DNA of 15,676 bases from Cyanobacteria bacterium M_surface_7_m2_037 (GCA_016882585.1 VGPP01000027.1:1-15676); one strand, 5' to 3'. Positions 1 through 7,835 are shown, counted from the stretch's first letter. The notes: generated by a model from the letters alone, not told the origin. Numbers and translations are program-made.

Positions 1-554
1 TAGCCCAGCTGATTGAGCCGCCGCAGCGCCTCGATCGAGGCCTCCCAGGTGCCATCGCCCCGCTGGGCATCGGTGCTCTCGGCTTCGGGCTGCGGCAAGC
101 TCGCCACGATTTCCACCTGCTGCTCCGCCAGGAAGGCCGCCAGATCCCGCAGCGCCGGCAGCAGCAACACCGTGAGGTTGCAGCGATCGATCACATGGCA
201 GCCCTGAGCCCGGGCCGCCAGCACCAGTTCCTTGAAGCGCGGGTGCAGCTCCGGTGCACCGCCGGTGAGATCCACCACCGCTGGCTGCAGCCGCGCCATC
301 GCCGCGATGCACTGTTCCACCACGGCGTCGGGCATGAGGGTGTGGCCCTGATGGGGGCCCGCATCCACATGGCAGTGGCTGCAGCGCATGTTGCAGAGCT
401 TGCCCAGGTTCAGCTGCAGCACCCGCAGGGCGCTGCGGCGTGGCGCGCTGAGCTGGCGCTGCTGCAGGCTCGCTTCGAAGTGCTGCTCAGCGGGCAGCGC
501 CTGATCCAGCAGCTCCCATTGCTGCTGCGGCGCGAGTGCGGCGGTGGTGGTCAG
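1..554 (-). CDS. arsS: ArsS-like radical SAM protein (arsenosugar biosynthesis), 3' end outside window
   Basis: Reading the minus strand from about 554 to the left edge gives an open frame of about 184 residues that leaves the window, so the C-terminal part is missing. Near residue 54 is the radical-SAM cluster CNMRCSHCHVDAGP, with the three cysteines encoded at 395-393, 383-381 and 374-372. The CxxxCxxC spacing and the HCHVDAGP continuation are typical of the ArsS family, whose members add a 5'-deoxyadenosyl group to methylated arsenic on the way to arsenosugars. A strand-like LQLNLGKLC precedes the cluster and VVDLTGGAPELHP follows it, as expected for the first part of the radical-SAM barrel. 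The gene directly follows the GH57 gene. The start is unclear: between the upstream in-frame stop (632-630) and the cluster there is no in-frame ATG or TTG, and the only GTG (422-420) would remove a plausible N-terminus. A CTG at 554 overlapping the GH57 stop is my tentative choice. Family call is fairly sure; the arsenosugar role is inferred from the family. Confidence 0.8.
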   Translation of the reverse strand, partial: MTTTAALAPQQQWELLDQALPAEQHFEASLQQRQLSAPRRSALRVLQLNLGKLCNMRCSHCHVDAGPHQGHTLMPDAVVEQCIAAMARLQPAVVDLTGGAPELHPRFKELVLAARAQGCHVIDRCNLTVLLLPALRDLAAFLAEQQVEIVASLPQPEAESTDAQRGDGTWEASIEALRRLNQLG

Positions 555-2158
555 GGTGCAACAGCCGGGATCTGGGCCCAGTCTGCGGCGTTGATCAGCG
601 GAAACAGCGCGTCTTCGCCGCGCACCGCTTCAAGCCAGCCTTCGGGCAGCTCCACCTCGCCATCAATGGCACCCAGCAGCTGCCAGAAACGGCCCAGATG
701 GCGTTCGATCCGTTCGCGGGCCAGTTCGGTGGTGGTGCCGGCCCGCAGGATGAAGCTCCAATCGGAGCTCTGCGCCAGCAGCAGTTCGCGGCCGGCCTGA
801 TTGAGCAGCTCCCGGGCCTGTTCGCTGCCAACGCCGCGGCTCACCCGTTGCACCATCGCCCGCGAGGCGCGGTGCCATTCCGGAATCACCCAGGCGTTGC
901 TGTCGTTGAGCCAGTAGTTGTGGTAGCCCCCCTGGCCCCAGCTGGAGGGGGAGGGCTGGCAGAGCTGCAGGCTGGCGCCGCGGCTGAGGGTGTCGCGCAG
1001 CGTGGCGAGCCCCACGCCGCTGGCGGGGGCCTGGCGGAACAGCTCCGCCAGGAAGCGCGGCCCTTCAAACCACCAGTGGCCGAACAGCTCCGCATCAAAC
1101 GGCGCCACCAGCAGCGGCGCGCGCTCCATGGCGCCCTGCAGGTGTTGGAGGTGCTGGGCGCGGCCCTGCAGGTAGTGGGCGGCATCGCGGCGCACATTGG
1201 CCTGGGCGGCGGCTGGCTCATAGGGCTGCTTGCCATCGAGGCCGCAGTCGCGGCTGCTCACCCGATGCAGCTTCAGGCCCAGGGGCCGGCGGCAGTTGAT
1301 GCCGCGCTGCTCCAATTCGCCCTCGGGCAGATCCCAGCCCAGATCGCGGTGGAATTCGCGGTAGCTGGCCTGGCCGGGATAGCCGTCGCGGGCGCTCCAC
1401 ACCGGCAGGGTGGATTCGCTGTCGCGGCCGAAGAAGGCCATGCCCGCCGGCGTGCAGATGGGGGCGTACACCCCGTAGCGGGGCCTCGGCTGGCCATGCA
1501 GAAGGCCATGGGCATCGAGGATCGCGTAGCGCAGCCCGCAGCTCACCAGCAGGCGATCCAGCCCTTCGTAATAGGCGCATTCCGGTAGCCAGATGCCTTG
1601 CGGGCGCACCCCCAGCAGCCGCTGGTGCTCGCGCACGGCGGTGAGCAGCTGGGCCCGCACTGCTTCGGGACAATCCCGCAGCAGCGGCAGGTAGCCGTGG
1701 GTGGCGGCGCAGGTGAGCAGATCCAACACACCGGCCTGCTGCAGCCGCTGGAAGCGGGGCAAGAGGTTGCCGCCGCAGCGCTGCCAGGCCGCTGCGGCAC
1801 CGCTCAGTTGTTGGGCCAGATCGGCGGCAGCCGCTTCGAAGCCGGCGGGCGCCTGCAGCAGCAGCTCCTGCCGCACCGCCAGCCAGGGCCCGAAGCGTTC
1901 GCTCAGGTCACGGCTGCTGAGCAGCGACAGCAGCGTGGGCGAGAGCCCCATGCTCAGCCGCGGCCGCTGGTTGGGATCGGCGGCGGCCGCCTCCAACACA
2001 TCCAGCAGGGGCAGGTAGCACTCCAGCAGCGCCTGGAAATACCAGTCTTCTTCCAGCGAACCGGGCTCGCTGGAGTGCACGTAAGGCAAATGCGCGTGCA
2101 GCACCAGGGCGAGGTCGCCGTGGGTGGTGGTCTCCGTGGCCAGTGCGCCGGTGGCCAA
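551..2158 (-). CDS. Glycoside hydrolase family 57, probable 1,4-alpha-glucan branching enzyme
   Basis: This 535-residue protein carries the conserved GH57 blocks: LHAHLPYV at residues 20-27, GIWLPECAY at 188-196 with the likely catalytic nucleophile Glu193, and APFDAELFGHWWFEGP at 352-367 with the likely acid/base Asp355. Length and motif spacing match the GH57 glycogen branching enzymes of the Thermus type, which transfer alpha-1,4 glucan segments to alpha-1,6 branch points in the cytoplasm. Cyanobacteria commonly carry such a protein beside the GH13 GlgB. The start is a TTG at 2158, because an in-frame stop lies just upstream and no ATG or GTG precedes LALVLHAHLPYV; no ribosome binding site is visible. 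The arsS-like gene follows with its start region overlapping this stop, so the two are probably co-transcribed. The family is sure; branching versus amylase or 4-alpha-glucanotransferase activity is not settled by sequence alone. Confidence 0.9.
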   Translation of the reverse strand: MATGALATETTTHGDLALVLHAHLPYVHSSEPGSLEEDWYFQALLECYLPLLDVLEAAAADPNQRPRLSMGLSPTLLSLLSSRDLSERFGPWLAVRQELLLQAPAGFEAAAADLAQQLSGAAAAWQRCGGNLLPRFQRLQQAGVLDLLTCAATHGYLPLLRDCPEAVRAQLLTAVREHQRLLGVRPQGIWLPECAYYEGLDRLLVSCGLRYAILDAHGLLHGQPRPRYGVYAPICTPAGMAFFGRDSESTLPVWSARDGYPGQASYREFHRDLGWDLPEGELEQRGINCRRPLGLKLHRVSSRDCGLDGKQPYEPAAAQANVRRDAAHYLQGRAQHLQHLQGAMERAPLLVAPFDAELFGHWWFEGPRFLAELFRQAPASGVGLATLRDTLSRGASLQLCQPSPSSWGQGGYHNYWLNDSNAWVIPEWHRASRAMVQRVSRGVGSEQARELLNQAGRELLLAQSSDWSFILRAGTTTELARERIERHLGRFWQLLGAIDGEVELPEGWLEAVRGEDALFPLINAADWAQIPAVAP

Positions 2159-2224
2159 GATCCCAGCTCAGAGTAGGGCGACTTTACGTGCTGCTTTTAG
2201 GCTCGCACCAGTGATTCGGCAGCG

Positions 2225-2752
2225 ATGCAGCTGGCTCTGGCGGTCGACGGCCACAGCATGTTTTACGTGCAGCAGAAGCTGGGCTGGTTCTTCGACCCCC
2301 GCCGGCTGCTGGCTCACGCCAGCGCCACCCCGGGTGTGGAGATCGGTTCGGCGTTCTGGTACACGGGCCTCAAGGACCCCACCGATCAGCGCCCCTTCCG
2401 CGATGCGCTCACCAGCCTGGGGTTCACGGTGCGGGCCAAACCCCTGCGGGAATTTGGTGGTGACGCGGATCAGCGCCAGTTCGGCCGCGCCAACCTTGAT
2501 GTGGAGATCGCCATTGATCTGTTGGCCGTGGCCCACCGCATTGATGAGGTGTGGCTGCTCAGCGGCAGCCGCGATCTGGAGCGCTTGGTGGAGGTGTTGC
2601 GGATCAAGGGGGTGAAGGTGGTGCTGATCAGCACCGACGGCATGGTGCCCCGTGAATTGCGCAATGCGGCCGATCGGTTCGTGGATCTGGCCGAGCTGAG
2701 GCCGCAGCTGGAGAAAAACGAGGCACTGCTCGCCAGCGCTGGTCGCAGCTGA
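2225..2752 (+). CDS. NYN-domain (LabA/DUF88-like) protein, putative PIN-like nuclease
   Basis: The 175-residue protein is a single NYN domain, a PIN-like nuclease fold. Visible are the first acidic strand LALAVDGHSMFY (Asp8), a central NLDVEIAIDLLAVA (Asp92, Asp98) and the LLSGSRDLERLVEVLRIKGVKVVLIS block (Ser113, Asp117), which together form the expected metal-binding acidic cluster. In Synechococcus elongatus the related LabA acts in circadian output, but NYN proteins have diverse or unknown RNA roles, so I do not assign the labA name. The ATG at 2225 fits the domain start exactly. The gene diverges from the GH57 gene across 66 bp and ends 53 bp before leuA on the same strand. I expect a cytoplasmic protein, with possible RNase activity inferred from the fold. 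Confidence 0.85.
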   Translation: MQLALAVDGHSMFYVQQKLGWFFDPRRLLAHASATPGVEIGSAFWYTGLKDPTDQRPFRDALTSLGFTVRAKPLREFGGDADQRQFGRANLDVEIAIDLLAVAHRIDEVWLLSGSRDLERLVEVLRIKGVKVVLISTDGMVPRELRNAADRFVDLAELRPQLEKNEALLASAGRS

Positions 2753-2805
2753 GGTCACACCCCTAGGATGGGGCTAACTCATAACCATTCCGACTTGTAG
2801 CCGCC

Positions 2806-4446
2806 ATGGCTCGCGACCCCGGCCGGGTATTGATCTTCGATACCACCCTGCGTGATGGGGAGCAGTCCCCTGGCGCCAGCCTCAATCTCGAGGAGAAGCT
2901 GGCGATCGCGCAGCAGCTGGCCCGCCTTGGCGTCGACATCATTGAGGCCGGCTTCCCCTTTGCCAGCCCCGGCGATTTCAACGCCGTCCAGCGCATCGCC
3001 TCCACCGTGGGCACGCCCGATGGACCGGTGATCTGCGGTTTGGCCCGAGCCGCCAAAGGCGACATCAAGGCCTGCGCGGATGCCGTGGCGCCCGCCGCCA
3101 ATCGCCGCATCCACACCTTCATCGCCACCAGCGACATCCACCTCGAGCACAAGCTGCGCAAGAGCCGCGCCGAGGTGCTGCAGATCGCCGGCGAGATGGT
3201 GGCCTATGCCCGCTCCCTCGTCGACGACGTGGAGTTCTCCTGCGAGGACGCCGGTCGCTCCGATCCGGAGTTCATGTATCAGGTGATCGAGGCGGCGATC
3301 GCTGCTGGCGCCACCACCATCAACATCCCCGACACGGTGGGCTACGCCACGCCTGCTGAGTTCGGCGCCCTGATCGATGGCATCAACCGCCACGTGCCCA
3401 ACATCGATCAGGCGGTGATTTCGGTGCACGGCCACAACGATCTGGGCCTGGCCGTAGCCAACTTCCTCGAGGCGGTGAAAAACGGCGCCCGCCAGCTCGA
3501 GTGCACGATCAATGGCATCGGCGAGCGGGCCGGCAACGCCTCGCTCGAAGAGCTGGTGATGGCGTTGCACGTGCGCCGCAGCTACTACAACCCCTTCCTG
3601 GGGCGGCCGGCTGACAGCACCGAACCGCTCACCGGGGTGCGCACTGAAGAGATCTACAAAACCTCGCGCCTGGTGAGCAATCTCACCGGCATGGCGGTGC
3701 AGCCCAACAAGGCGATCGTGGGCGCCAACGCCTTCGCCCATGAAAGCGGCATTCACCAGGACGGCGTGCTCAAGAACCGCCTCACCTACGAAATCATCGA
3801 TGCGCGCACCATCGGGTTGGCCGACAACCGCATTTCTCTGGGCAAGCTGAGCGGCCGCAGCGCCTTCCGCGCCCGCCTCGAGGAGCTTGGCTACAGCCTC
3901 GAGCGCGACGACCTCGATGACGCCTTCGCCCGCTTCAAGGAGCTGGCGGATCGCAAGCGCGAGATCTCCGATCGCGATCTCGAGGCGATCGTGAGTGAAC
4001 AGGTGCAGCAGCAGGATGAAGCCCGCTACAGCCTCAAGCTGGTGCAGGTGAGCACCGGCACCAACCTGCAGCCCACCGCCACCGTCACCCTGGTGAACAG
4101 CGATGGCGCTGAGCTCACTGAAGCGGCGATCGGCACCGGTCCTGTGGATGCCGTGTGCCAGGCCCTCAATCAGCTGGCGCGGGTGCCCAACGAACTGGTG
4201 GAGTTCTCGGTGAAATCCGTCACCGAGGGCATCGATGCCATGGGGGAGGTCACGATCCGCCTGCGCGCCGATGGGGTGCTCTATTCCGGCCACGCCGCCG
4301 ACACCGACATTGTGGTGGCAGCGGGCCAAGCCTTCGTGAATGCGCTGAACCGCCTGGTGGCCGGCACCCAACGCTCGCCGTTGCACCCCCAGAAGGCTCC
4401 CTTGCCGGTGGGTGATCTCTCTCCGGCGGAGCGGCCGCGCCTCTGA
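2806..4446 (+). CDS. leuA: 2-isopropylmalate synthase
   Basis: This enzyme condenses acetyl-CoA with 2-oxoisovalerate to give 2-isopropylmalate, the first committed step of leucine biosynthesis. The 546-residue protein opens with VLIFDTTLRDGEQSPGASL, in which Arg16 and Asp17 belong to the active site and metal site. It carries the metal-binding HGHNDLG at His208/His210 and HESGIHQDGVLKN in the linker region. The C-terminal part from about residue 390 is the leucine-sensing LeuA dimer domain, so feedback inhibition by leucine is expected. The ATG at 2806 matches the usual cyanobacterial N-terminus; no Shine-Dalgarno is seen. In the 53 bp upstream there is a TAGGAT hexamer (2764-2769) between CCCC and GGGG, but no partner -35 box, so I do not call a promoter. 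Two HIP1 octamers lie inside the gene. The stop overlaps the next gene's start by one base. Confidence 0.97.
   Translation: MARDPGRVLIFDTTLRDGEQSPGASLNLEEKLAIAQQLARLGVDIIEAGFPFASPGDFNAVQRIASTVGTPDGPVICGLARAAKGDIKACADAVAPAANRRIHTFIATSDIHLEHKLRKSRAEVLQIAGEMVAYARSLVDDVEFSCEDAGRSDPEFMYQVIEAAIAAGATTINIPDTVGYATPAEFGALIDGINRHVPNIDQAVISVHGHNDLGLAVANFLEAVKNGARQLECTINGIGERAGNASLEELVMALHVRRSYYNPFLGRPADSTEPLTGVRTEEIYKTSRLVSNLTGMAVQPNKAIVGANAFAHESGIHQDGVLKNRLTYEIIDARTIGLADNRISLGKLSGRSAFRARLEELGYSLERDDLDDAFARFKELADRKREISDRDLEAIVSEQVQQQDEARYSLKLVQVSTGTNLQPTATVTLVNSDGAELTEAAIGTGPVDAVCQALNQLARVPNELVEFSVKSVTEGIDAMGEVTIRLRADGVLYSGHAADTDIVVAAGQAFVNALNRLVAGTQRSPLHPQKAPLPVGDLSPAERPRL
2902..3302. repeat. Two HIP1 octamers inside leuA
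   Basis: The palindromic octamer GCGATCGC occurs at 2902-2909 and 3295-3302, about 390 bp apart, both within leuA coding sequence. HIP1 is strongly over-represented in many cyanobacterial genomes, including the coding regions. Its presence supports the cyanobacterial origin but says nothing about local function. I did not find other exact copies by eye, although single copies elsewhere in the window may have been missed. Confidence 0.6.
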
Positions 4447-5306
4447 TGGCTCCTCGCGGTGGTGGTTTGAGCAGCGGGAGGCCCCGCACGCTGCTCGCCA
4501 GCGGTGTGCAGCTGGCTGTGCTGCTGCTGATCGCTGTGGCGATGCTGGTGCCGCTGTTCTGGCTGGTGAGCACCTCGCTCAAGGGCCCCGCCGAGAACAT
4601 CTTCACCACCCCGCCATCGCTGCTGCCGAGCCAACCCAGCCTGGAGGCCTACCAGCGGTTGTTCGCCGACAACCCAATGCTGGGCTACATCCGCAACAGC
4701 GCCATCGTGAGCGGCCTGGCGGTGCTGGCGAATCTGCTCTTTTGCTCGCTGGCGGCGTATCCGCTGGCCCGCATGCGCTTCGCGGGGCGGGGGCTGGTGC
4801 TGGCCCTGGTGGTGGCCACGATCCTGATCCCCTTCCAGGTGGTGATGATCCCGCTCTATCTGCTGATGGTGCAGTTGGGGCTGCGCAACACGCTCTGGGC
4901 GCTGATCATTCCCCAGGCGGCCACCGCCTTCGGCATCTTTCTGCTGCGCCAGAGCTTTGCCGGCGTTCCGGTGGAACTGGAGGAAGCGGCCCGCATTGAT
5001 GGCTGCACGCCGCTGGGGGAATGGTGGAACGTGATGATCCCCGCCGCCCGCGCCGATCTGATCACCCTGGCGATGTTCGTGTTCATCGGCACCTGGAGTG
5101 ATTTCCTCTGGCCGCTGGTGATCCTCGACGACCCGAATCTCTACACCCTGCCGCTCGGTCTGCAGCAACTGGCCAGCAGCTTCTCGCTCGACTGGCGCCT
5201 GGTGGCGGCGGGTGCTGTGGTGTCGATCCTGCCGGTGCTCGCCTTGTTCATCGGCCTGCAGCGCTACATCCTGCCCAGCGCCAGCGGCGATGCCGTGAAA
5301 GGCTGA
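4446..5306 (+). CDS. ABC transporter permease subunit, carbohydrate type (MalG/GgtD-like)
   Basis: This 286-residue inner-membrane protein has about six hydrophobic segments (roughly 20-42, 82-104, 115-141, 148-168, 203-226 and 252-273). It carries the EAA loop VELEEAARIDGCTPLGEWWNVMIP, with the EEAARIDG core at 179-186, which docks on the ATPase subunit. The family is the CUT1 sugar permeases, with MalG, UgpE and cyanobacterial GgtD as relatives. Its ATG shares one base with the leuA stop (TGATG), so translation is probably coupled. The partner permease, solute-binding protein and ATPase are not in the window, so the substrate cannot be told; a compatible solute such as glucosylglycerol, or a sugar, is an inference from relatives. 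A 2OG-Fe(II) oxygenase gene follows after 28 bp. Confidence 0.88.
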   Translation: MAPRGGGLSSGRPRTLLASGVQLAVLLLIAVAMLVPLFWLVSTSLKGPAENIFTTPPSLLPSQPSLEAYQRLFADNPMLGYIRNSAIVSGLAVLANLLFCSLAAYPLARMRFAGRGLVLALVVATILIPFQVVMIPLYLLMVQLGLRNTLWALIIPQAATAFGIFLLRQSFAGVPVELEEAARIDGCTPLGEWWNVMIPAARADLITLAMFVFIGTWSDFLWPLVILDDPNLYTLPLGLQQLASSFSLDWRLVAAGAVVSILPVLALFIGLQRYILPSASGDAVKG

Positions 5307-5334
5307 GGCTGCCGCCACCGCCCGCTCCACGCGC

Positions 5335-6081
5335 ATGGCCCAGCCCAGCAACGCCGATGCCTCCACCAGCATGGAGGTGCTCAGCCTGTTTCCCCGCTAC
5401 CTGCTGAAGGGAACCCTGGAGCCCCGCCTGCTCGAGGGTCTGCAGCAACTGGCCCGTCAGGTGCTCGCCGATCCCGGCTCCACCCCGGATGCCTCCGCCA
5501 AGCTGGCGGGCCAGCTGGCGCTGCAGCGGGAGCTCGGGCCGCAGTACCCGGCGGTAGCCGAGCTCTGCGCTTCGGTGTTGATCCCTGCCTGTGAGCGCTG
5601 GATTCGCCACGTGATCGATCAGCAGCCGCCCAATGGCCGCGGCCCCTGGACGCCGGGCCGCTACCGGCTGCAGATGATCGATGTGTGGCTGAACGTGCAG
5701 CGCGCCGGCGACTACAACCCCACCCACACCCACGGCGGCAGCTTTTCGGGGGTGCTGTTCCTGCAGGTGCCGCCCCAGATCGTGAACGACAGCTTCGATG
5801 GCCAGCTGTGTTTCCACGGCCCGGAGGAGTGGCACATCCAGAGCTTCCGCACCGGCATGGCCAAATACGTGCTGCCGGTGCCCGGTGAGTTTTACGTGTT
5901 CCCGGCCTGGCAGCCTCACTCAGTGGCGCCCTTCCGCGGAGAAGGCGAGCGCTGGTCGCTGGCGTTCAACGTGGTGGCTGTGCCCCAGCCAGCCAGCGCC
6001 GCTCCGCCTTCTCAGGTCCGCCCCGCTTACGGCAACGTGTCGTTGTCGCTGGGGCGGGAGAAGCCGGGCGGCTTCGGCTGA
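5335..6081 (+). CDS. Putative 2OG-Fe(II) oxygenase, TIGR02466-like
   Basis: The 248-residue protein has the layout of the TIGR02466 family of 2-oxoglutarate/iron dioxygenases. The IDVWLNVQRAGDYNPTHTHG block at 115-134 holds His131 and His133, LFLQVP follows, then VPGEFYVFPAWQPHSVAPF at 182-200 with His195, and GEGERWSLAFNVV with Arg206, probably the 2-oxoglutarate-binding arginine. The protein is probably soluble. The substrate of this family is generally unknown; picocyanobacteria and their phages carry relatives. It lies 28 bp after the permease gene on the same strand and is probably the last gene of a leuA-permease-oxygenase transcript. The tail after residue 215 is rich in Ala and Pro and may be disordered. 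The ATG at 5335 is a good start, though ATG at 5371 (Met13) is a possible alternative. Confidence 0.85.
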   Translation: MAQPSNADASTSMEVLSLFPRYLLKGTLEPRLLEGLQQLARQVLADPGSTPDASAKLAGQLALQRELGPQYPAVAELCASVLIPACERWIRHVIDQQPPNGRGPWTPGRYRLQMIDVWLNVQRAGDYNPTHTHGGSFSGVLFLQVPPQIVNDSFDGQLCFHGPEEWHIQSFRTGMAKYVLPVPGEFYVFPAWQPHSVAPFRGEGERWSLAFNVVAVPQPASAAPPSQVRPAYGNVSLSLGREKPGGFG

Positions 6082-6124
6082 GACCAGTCTGGAGCGCGCA
6101 GGGTTCCCAGTCCTGCCCCTGGCA

Positions 6125-6168
6125 GCTGTCCATAGCCGGATATCCATGGATATCCGGCTATGGACAGC
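6125..6168. repeat. Perfect 44-bp palindrome between convergent genes
   Basis: Bases 6125-6168 form an uninterrupted perfect inverted repeat centred on CCATGG (6144-6149). Each arm is 22 bases, starting GCTGTCCATAGCCGGATATC. It contains nested copies of GGATATCC. It lies in the 150-bp gap between the 3' ends of the oxygenase (+) and aminotransferase (-) genes, 43 bp and 63 bp from their stops. RNA from either strand could fold into a long stem with a minimal loop. No T-run follows on either strand, so it is not a textbook intrinsic terminator. It could be a bidirectional 3'-end stabiliser, a mobile palindromic repeat (REP or MITE-like) or a protein-binding site. The rest of 6082-6231 shows no gene. 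Confidence 0.95.
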
Positions 6169-6231
6169 AACGAGCACCACCACCCCGCCTCCCGCCTGCT
6201 GCGGCCCGGCCCGGCAGACAACACCCTCAGC

Positions 6232-7404
6232 TCAGCCTCGGCTCAGGTTCCACAGGCCAGCCACCAGGCGATCCAGGGCCTCGCTGAGCGCTTCGGCATC
6301 GAGCATTCCGTAGCTGAGCCGCAGGCAGCAGCCGCTCAGCCCGAAGCTGCTGCCGCTCACCAACGCCACGCGGTGCTGGCGGATCAGCTGCTCCATCGCC
6401 TGATCGCTGCTGAGCCTGCTCTCGAGCTGCAGCAGGGCATAAAACGCGCCATCCGGCTGGGTTAGCAGGCGCCAGGGAACCGCCGGCTTGCTGAGGGCGT
6501 CCAGCACCTGTTGGCGGCGGGCGGCAAGGCCCTGAATCTGCCCGCGGCACCAATCCGCGCCGGCGGCGAGGGCTCCGAGGGCGGCCTGCTGGTTGAGTTG
6601 GGGTGGGTGAATCAGGATCGTGTCCTGCACCTTGGCTAGATCAGCCATCAGGTTCTGCGGCACCACCGCCCAGCCAATGCGCCAGCCCGCCATGCCGTGG
6701 CTTTTGGAGAGCGAGCCCAGGGTGATCGTGTGGCTACCGCTGCCTGCGCCGCTGCCCGGACTCCACACCGATTCGCCGCCGTAGCTGAACAGCGCGTAGG
6801 CCTCATCGCTGATGTGCAGCAGTCCACGCTCGGAGCAGAGGCGATTGATCGCCGCCAGCACATCTGGCGGAAAGACGGCGCCACTGGGGTTGTTGGGGGA
6901 GATGGTCACGATGGCGCGGGTGCGCGGTGTGATCGCTGCCGCCAGCCGCTCCGGATCCGGCACCACGCCGGCCTCCACCGCCACAGGCGTGCCGCCCGCT
7001 AAGCGGATCGCCATCTCGTGATTGAAGTAGTAGGGAACCGGCAGGATCAGCTCATCGCCGGGGTCGCAGAGCACCTGCACCACGGCGTTGAACGCCATGT
7101 TGCTGCCGGCGGTGATCAGCAGCGCGCTCTCGCTCAGATCCAGACCCTGTTCGCGCCGCAGCCACAACCCCAGCGCTGCGCGCAGCCCCTCGGAGCCGGC
7201 CACCGGGCCGTAGCGATCGAGGCCTGGGTCCCCCTGCTGCAGCGCTGCAGCCACGGCCTGATGCACCTGGGGTGGCGGCCCCCAGCCCACCATGCCCTGG
7301 CCGAGCGACAGGGTGCCGGGGGTTTGACGGATCAGCTCCCCCATCACCGGAATCACCGGCTGCTGCACCTGCTTCAGCCGGCGGGCCGCCGCAGCTGGCT
7401 TCAT
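6232..7404 (-). CDS. PLP-dependent aminotransferase, class I/II
   Basis: This 390-residue cytoplasmic enzyme has the fold-type I aminotransferase signatures: SPNNPSG at 169-175, HISDEAY at 197-203 (Asp200 and Tyr203 contact the cofactor), and the Schiff-base block SLSKSHGMAGWRIGW with Lys234 and Arg242. Near the C-terminus, CLRLSYG supplies the substrate-carboxylate arginine. Length matches the family. The amino-acid substrate cannot be read from sequence; aspartate/aromatic-type or methionine-type aminotransferases are the closest general class. The ATG at 7404 overlaps the stop of the upstream membrane coiled-coil gene by 4 bp (ATGA), which implies coupled translation. The gene ends facing the 44-bp palindrome. 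Confidence 0.93.
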   Translation of the reverse strand: MKPAAAARRLKQVQQPVIPVMGELIRQTPGTLSLGQGMVGWGPPPQVHQAVAAALQQGDPGLDRYGPVAGSEGLRAALGLWLRREQGLDLSESALLITAGSNMAFNAVVQVLCDPGDELILPVPYYFNHEMAIRLAGGTPVAVEAGVVPDPERLAAAITPRTRAIVTISPNNPSGAVFPPDVLAAINRLCSERGLLHISDEAYALFSYGGESVWSPGSGAGSGSHTITLGSLSKSHGMAGWRIGWAVVPQNLMADLAKVQDTILIHPPQLNQQAALGALAAGADWCRGQIQGLAARRQQVLDALSKPAVPWRLLTQPDGAFYALLQLESRLSSDQAMEQLIRQHRVALVSGSSFGLSGCCLRLSYGMLDAEALSEALDRLVAGLWNLSRG

Positions 7405-7835
7405 TCCTGGCCGCTGGGCAGCGGCGGCAGGGCGGGCAGCCGGCCCGGCTTGGGTTTGCTGGTGCGGCCGTTGAGATCCACACCGTTGTCGAGGGGGAAT
7501 TGCGGTTCGCGCTCCTGGCTGCGCAGCTGGGCGCGCAGGCTGGCCTGTTCGCTCCGCAGGCTCTGCACGGTTTGCTCCAGCCCTTCCAGGTTCTGCAGGC
7601 GTTCCGCAGTGGAGCGCACCTGCTCCTCGAGAGCATTGGTGCGATCGAGATCCTTCTCGTTCTCCAGGGTCTGCAGCTTGTCTTGCAGGGTTTGGATGCG
7701 TTCACCCTGCTGCCGCACCTGCAGCAGCAGCACCACGAACAGCACGGCCACCAGGGCGGTGAGGCCGGCACCGGTGCGGCGCATCCAGGTGGGCAAGGGG
7801 GCTTGCGGGCTGCTGGAGCGGGCGCTGGTGCTCAT
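7401..7835 (-). CDS. Membrane-anchored coiled-coil protein of unknown function
   Basis: The 144-residue protein is not a family I recognise. It has a short basic/Ser-rich N-terminus, one hydrophobic segment at about 23-42 (GAGLTALVAVLFVVLLLQV), then a heptad-like region at about 43-110 (QQGERIQTLQDKLQTLENEK onward) rich in Gln, Glu, Leu and Arg, and a Pro-rich tail ending PALPPLPSGQE. This predicts a single-pass protein with a coiled coil outside or inside the membrane. It lies immediately upstream of the aminotransferase with a 4-bp ATGA overlap, so the pair is an operon, but no functional link is obvious. The 87-bp gap to the divergent Nif11-like gene probably holds promoters for both directions. 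Confidence 0.75.
   Translation of the reverse strand: MSTSARSSSPQAPLPTWMRRTGAGLTALVAVLFVVLLLQVRQQGERIQTLQDKLQTLENEKDLDRTNALEEQVRSTAERLQNLEGLEQTVQSLRSEQASLRAQLRSQEREPQFPLDNGVDLNGRTSKPKPGRLPALPPLPSGQE

Noticed and set aside
536..2176. Plus-strand open frames opposite the GH57 gene (536-1588, 1598-2176)
   Set aside because: The minus strand encodes all GH57 catalytic motifs; the plus frames are low-complexity shadows.
2159..2224. Promoter pair in the GH57/NYN divergent gap
   Set aside because: Some AT-rich patches (for example TTTTAG near 2195-2200) exist, but no -35/-10 pair with proper spacing could be supported.
2764..2769. TAGGAT as the -10 box of leuA
   Set aside because: No -35-like hexamer at the right distance and the hexamer sits within a short CCCC/GGGG dyad; not enough to call a promoter.
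2779..4386. Minus-strand open frame of 535 codons opposite leuA
   Set aside because: It is antisense to an unmistakable leuA; long mirror frames arise from high GC at third codon positions. Its protein is low-complexity (His, Gly, Ala, Val) with no family motif.
4281..5372. Minus-strand open frame of 363 codons opposite the ABC permease
   Set aside because: It is Gln/His/Arg-rich and opposes a permease with clear EAA loop and transmembrane segments.
6125..6168. Intrinsic (Rho-independent) terminator
   Set aside because: The stem is strong but there is no T-run after it on either strand and nearly no loop, so I list it as a palindromic repeat instead.
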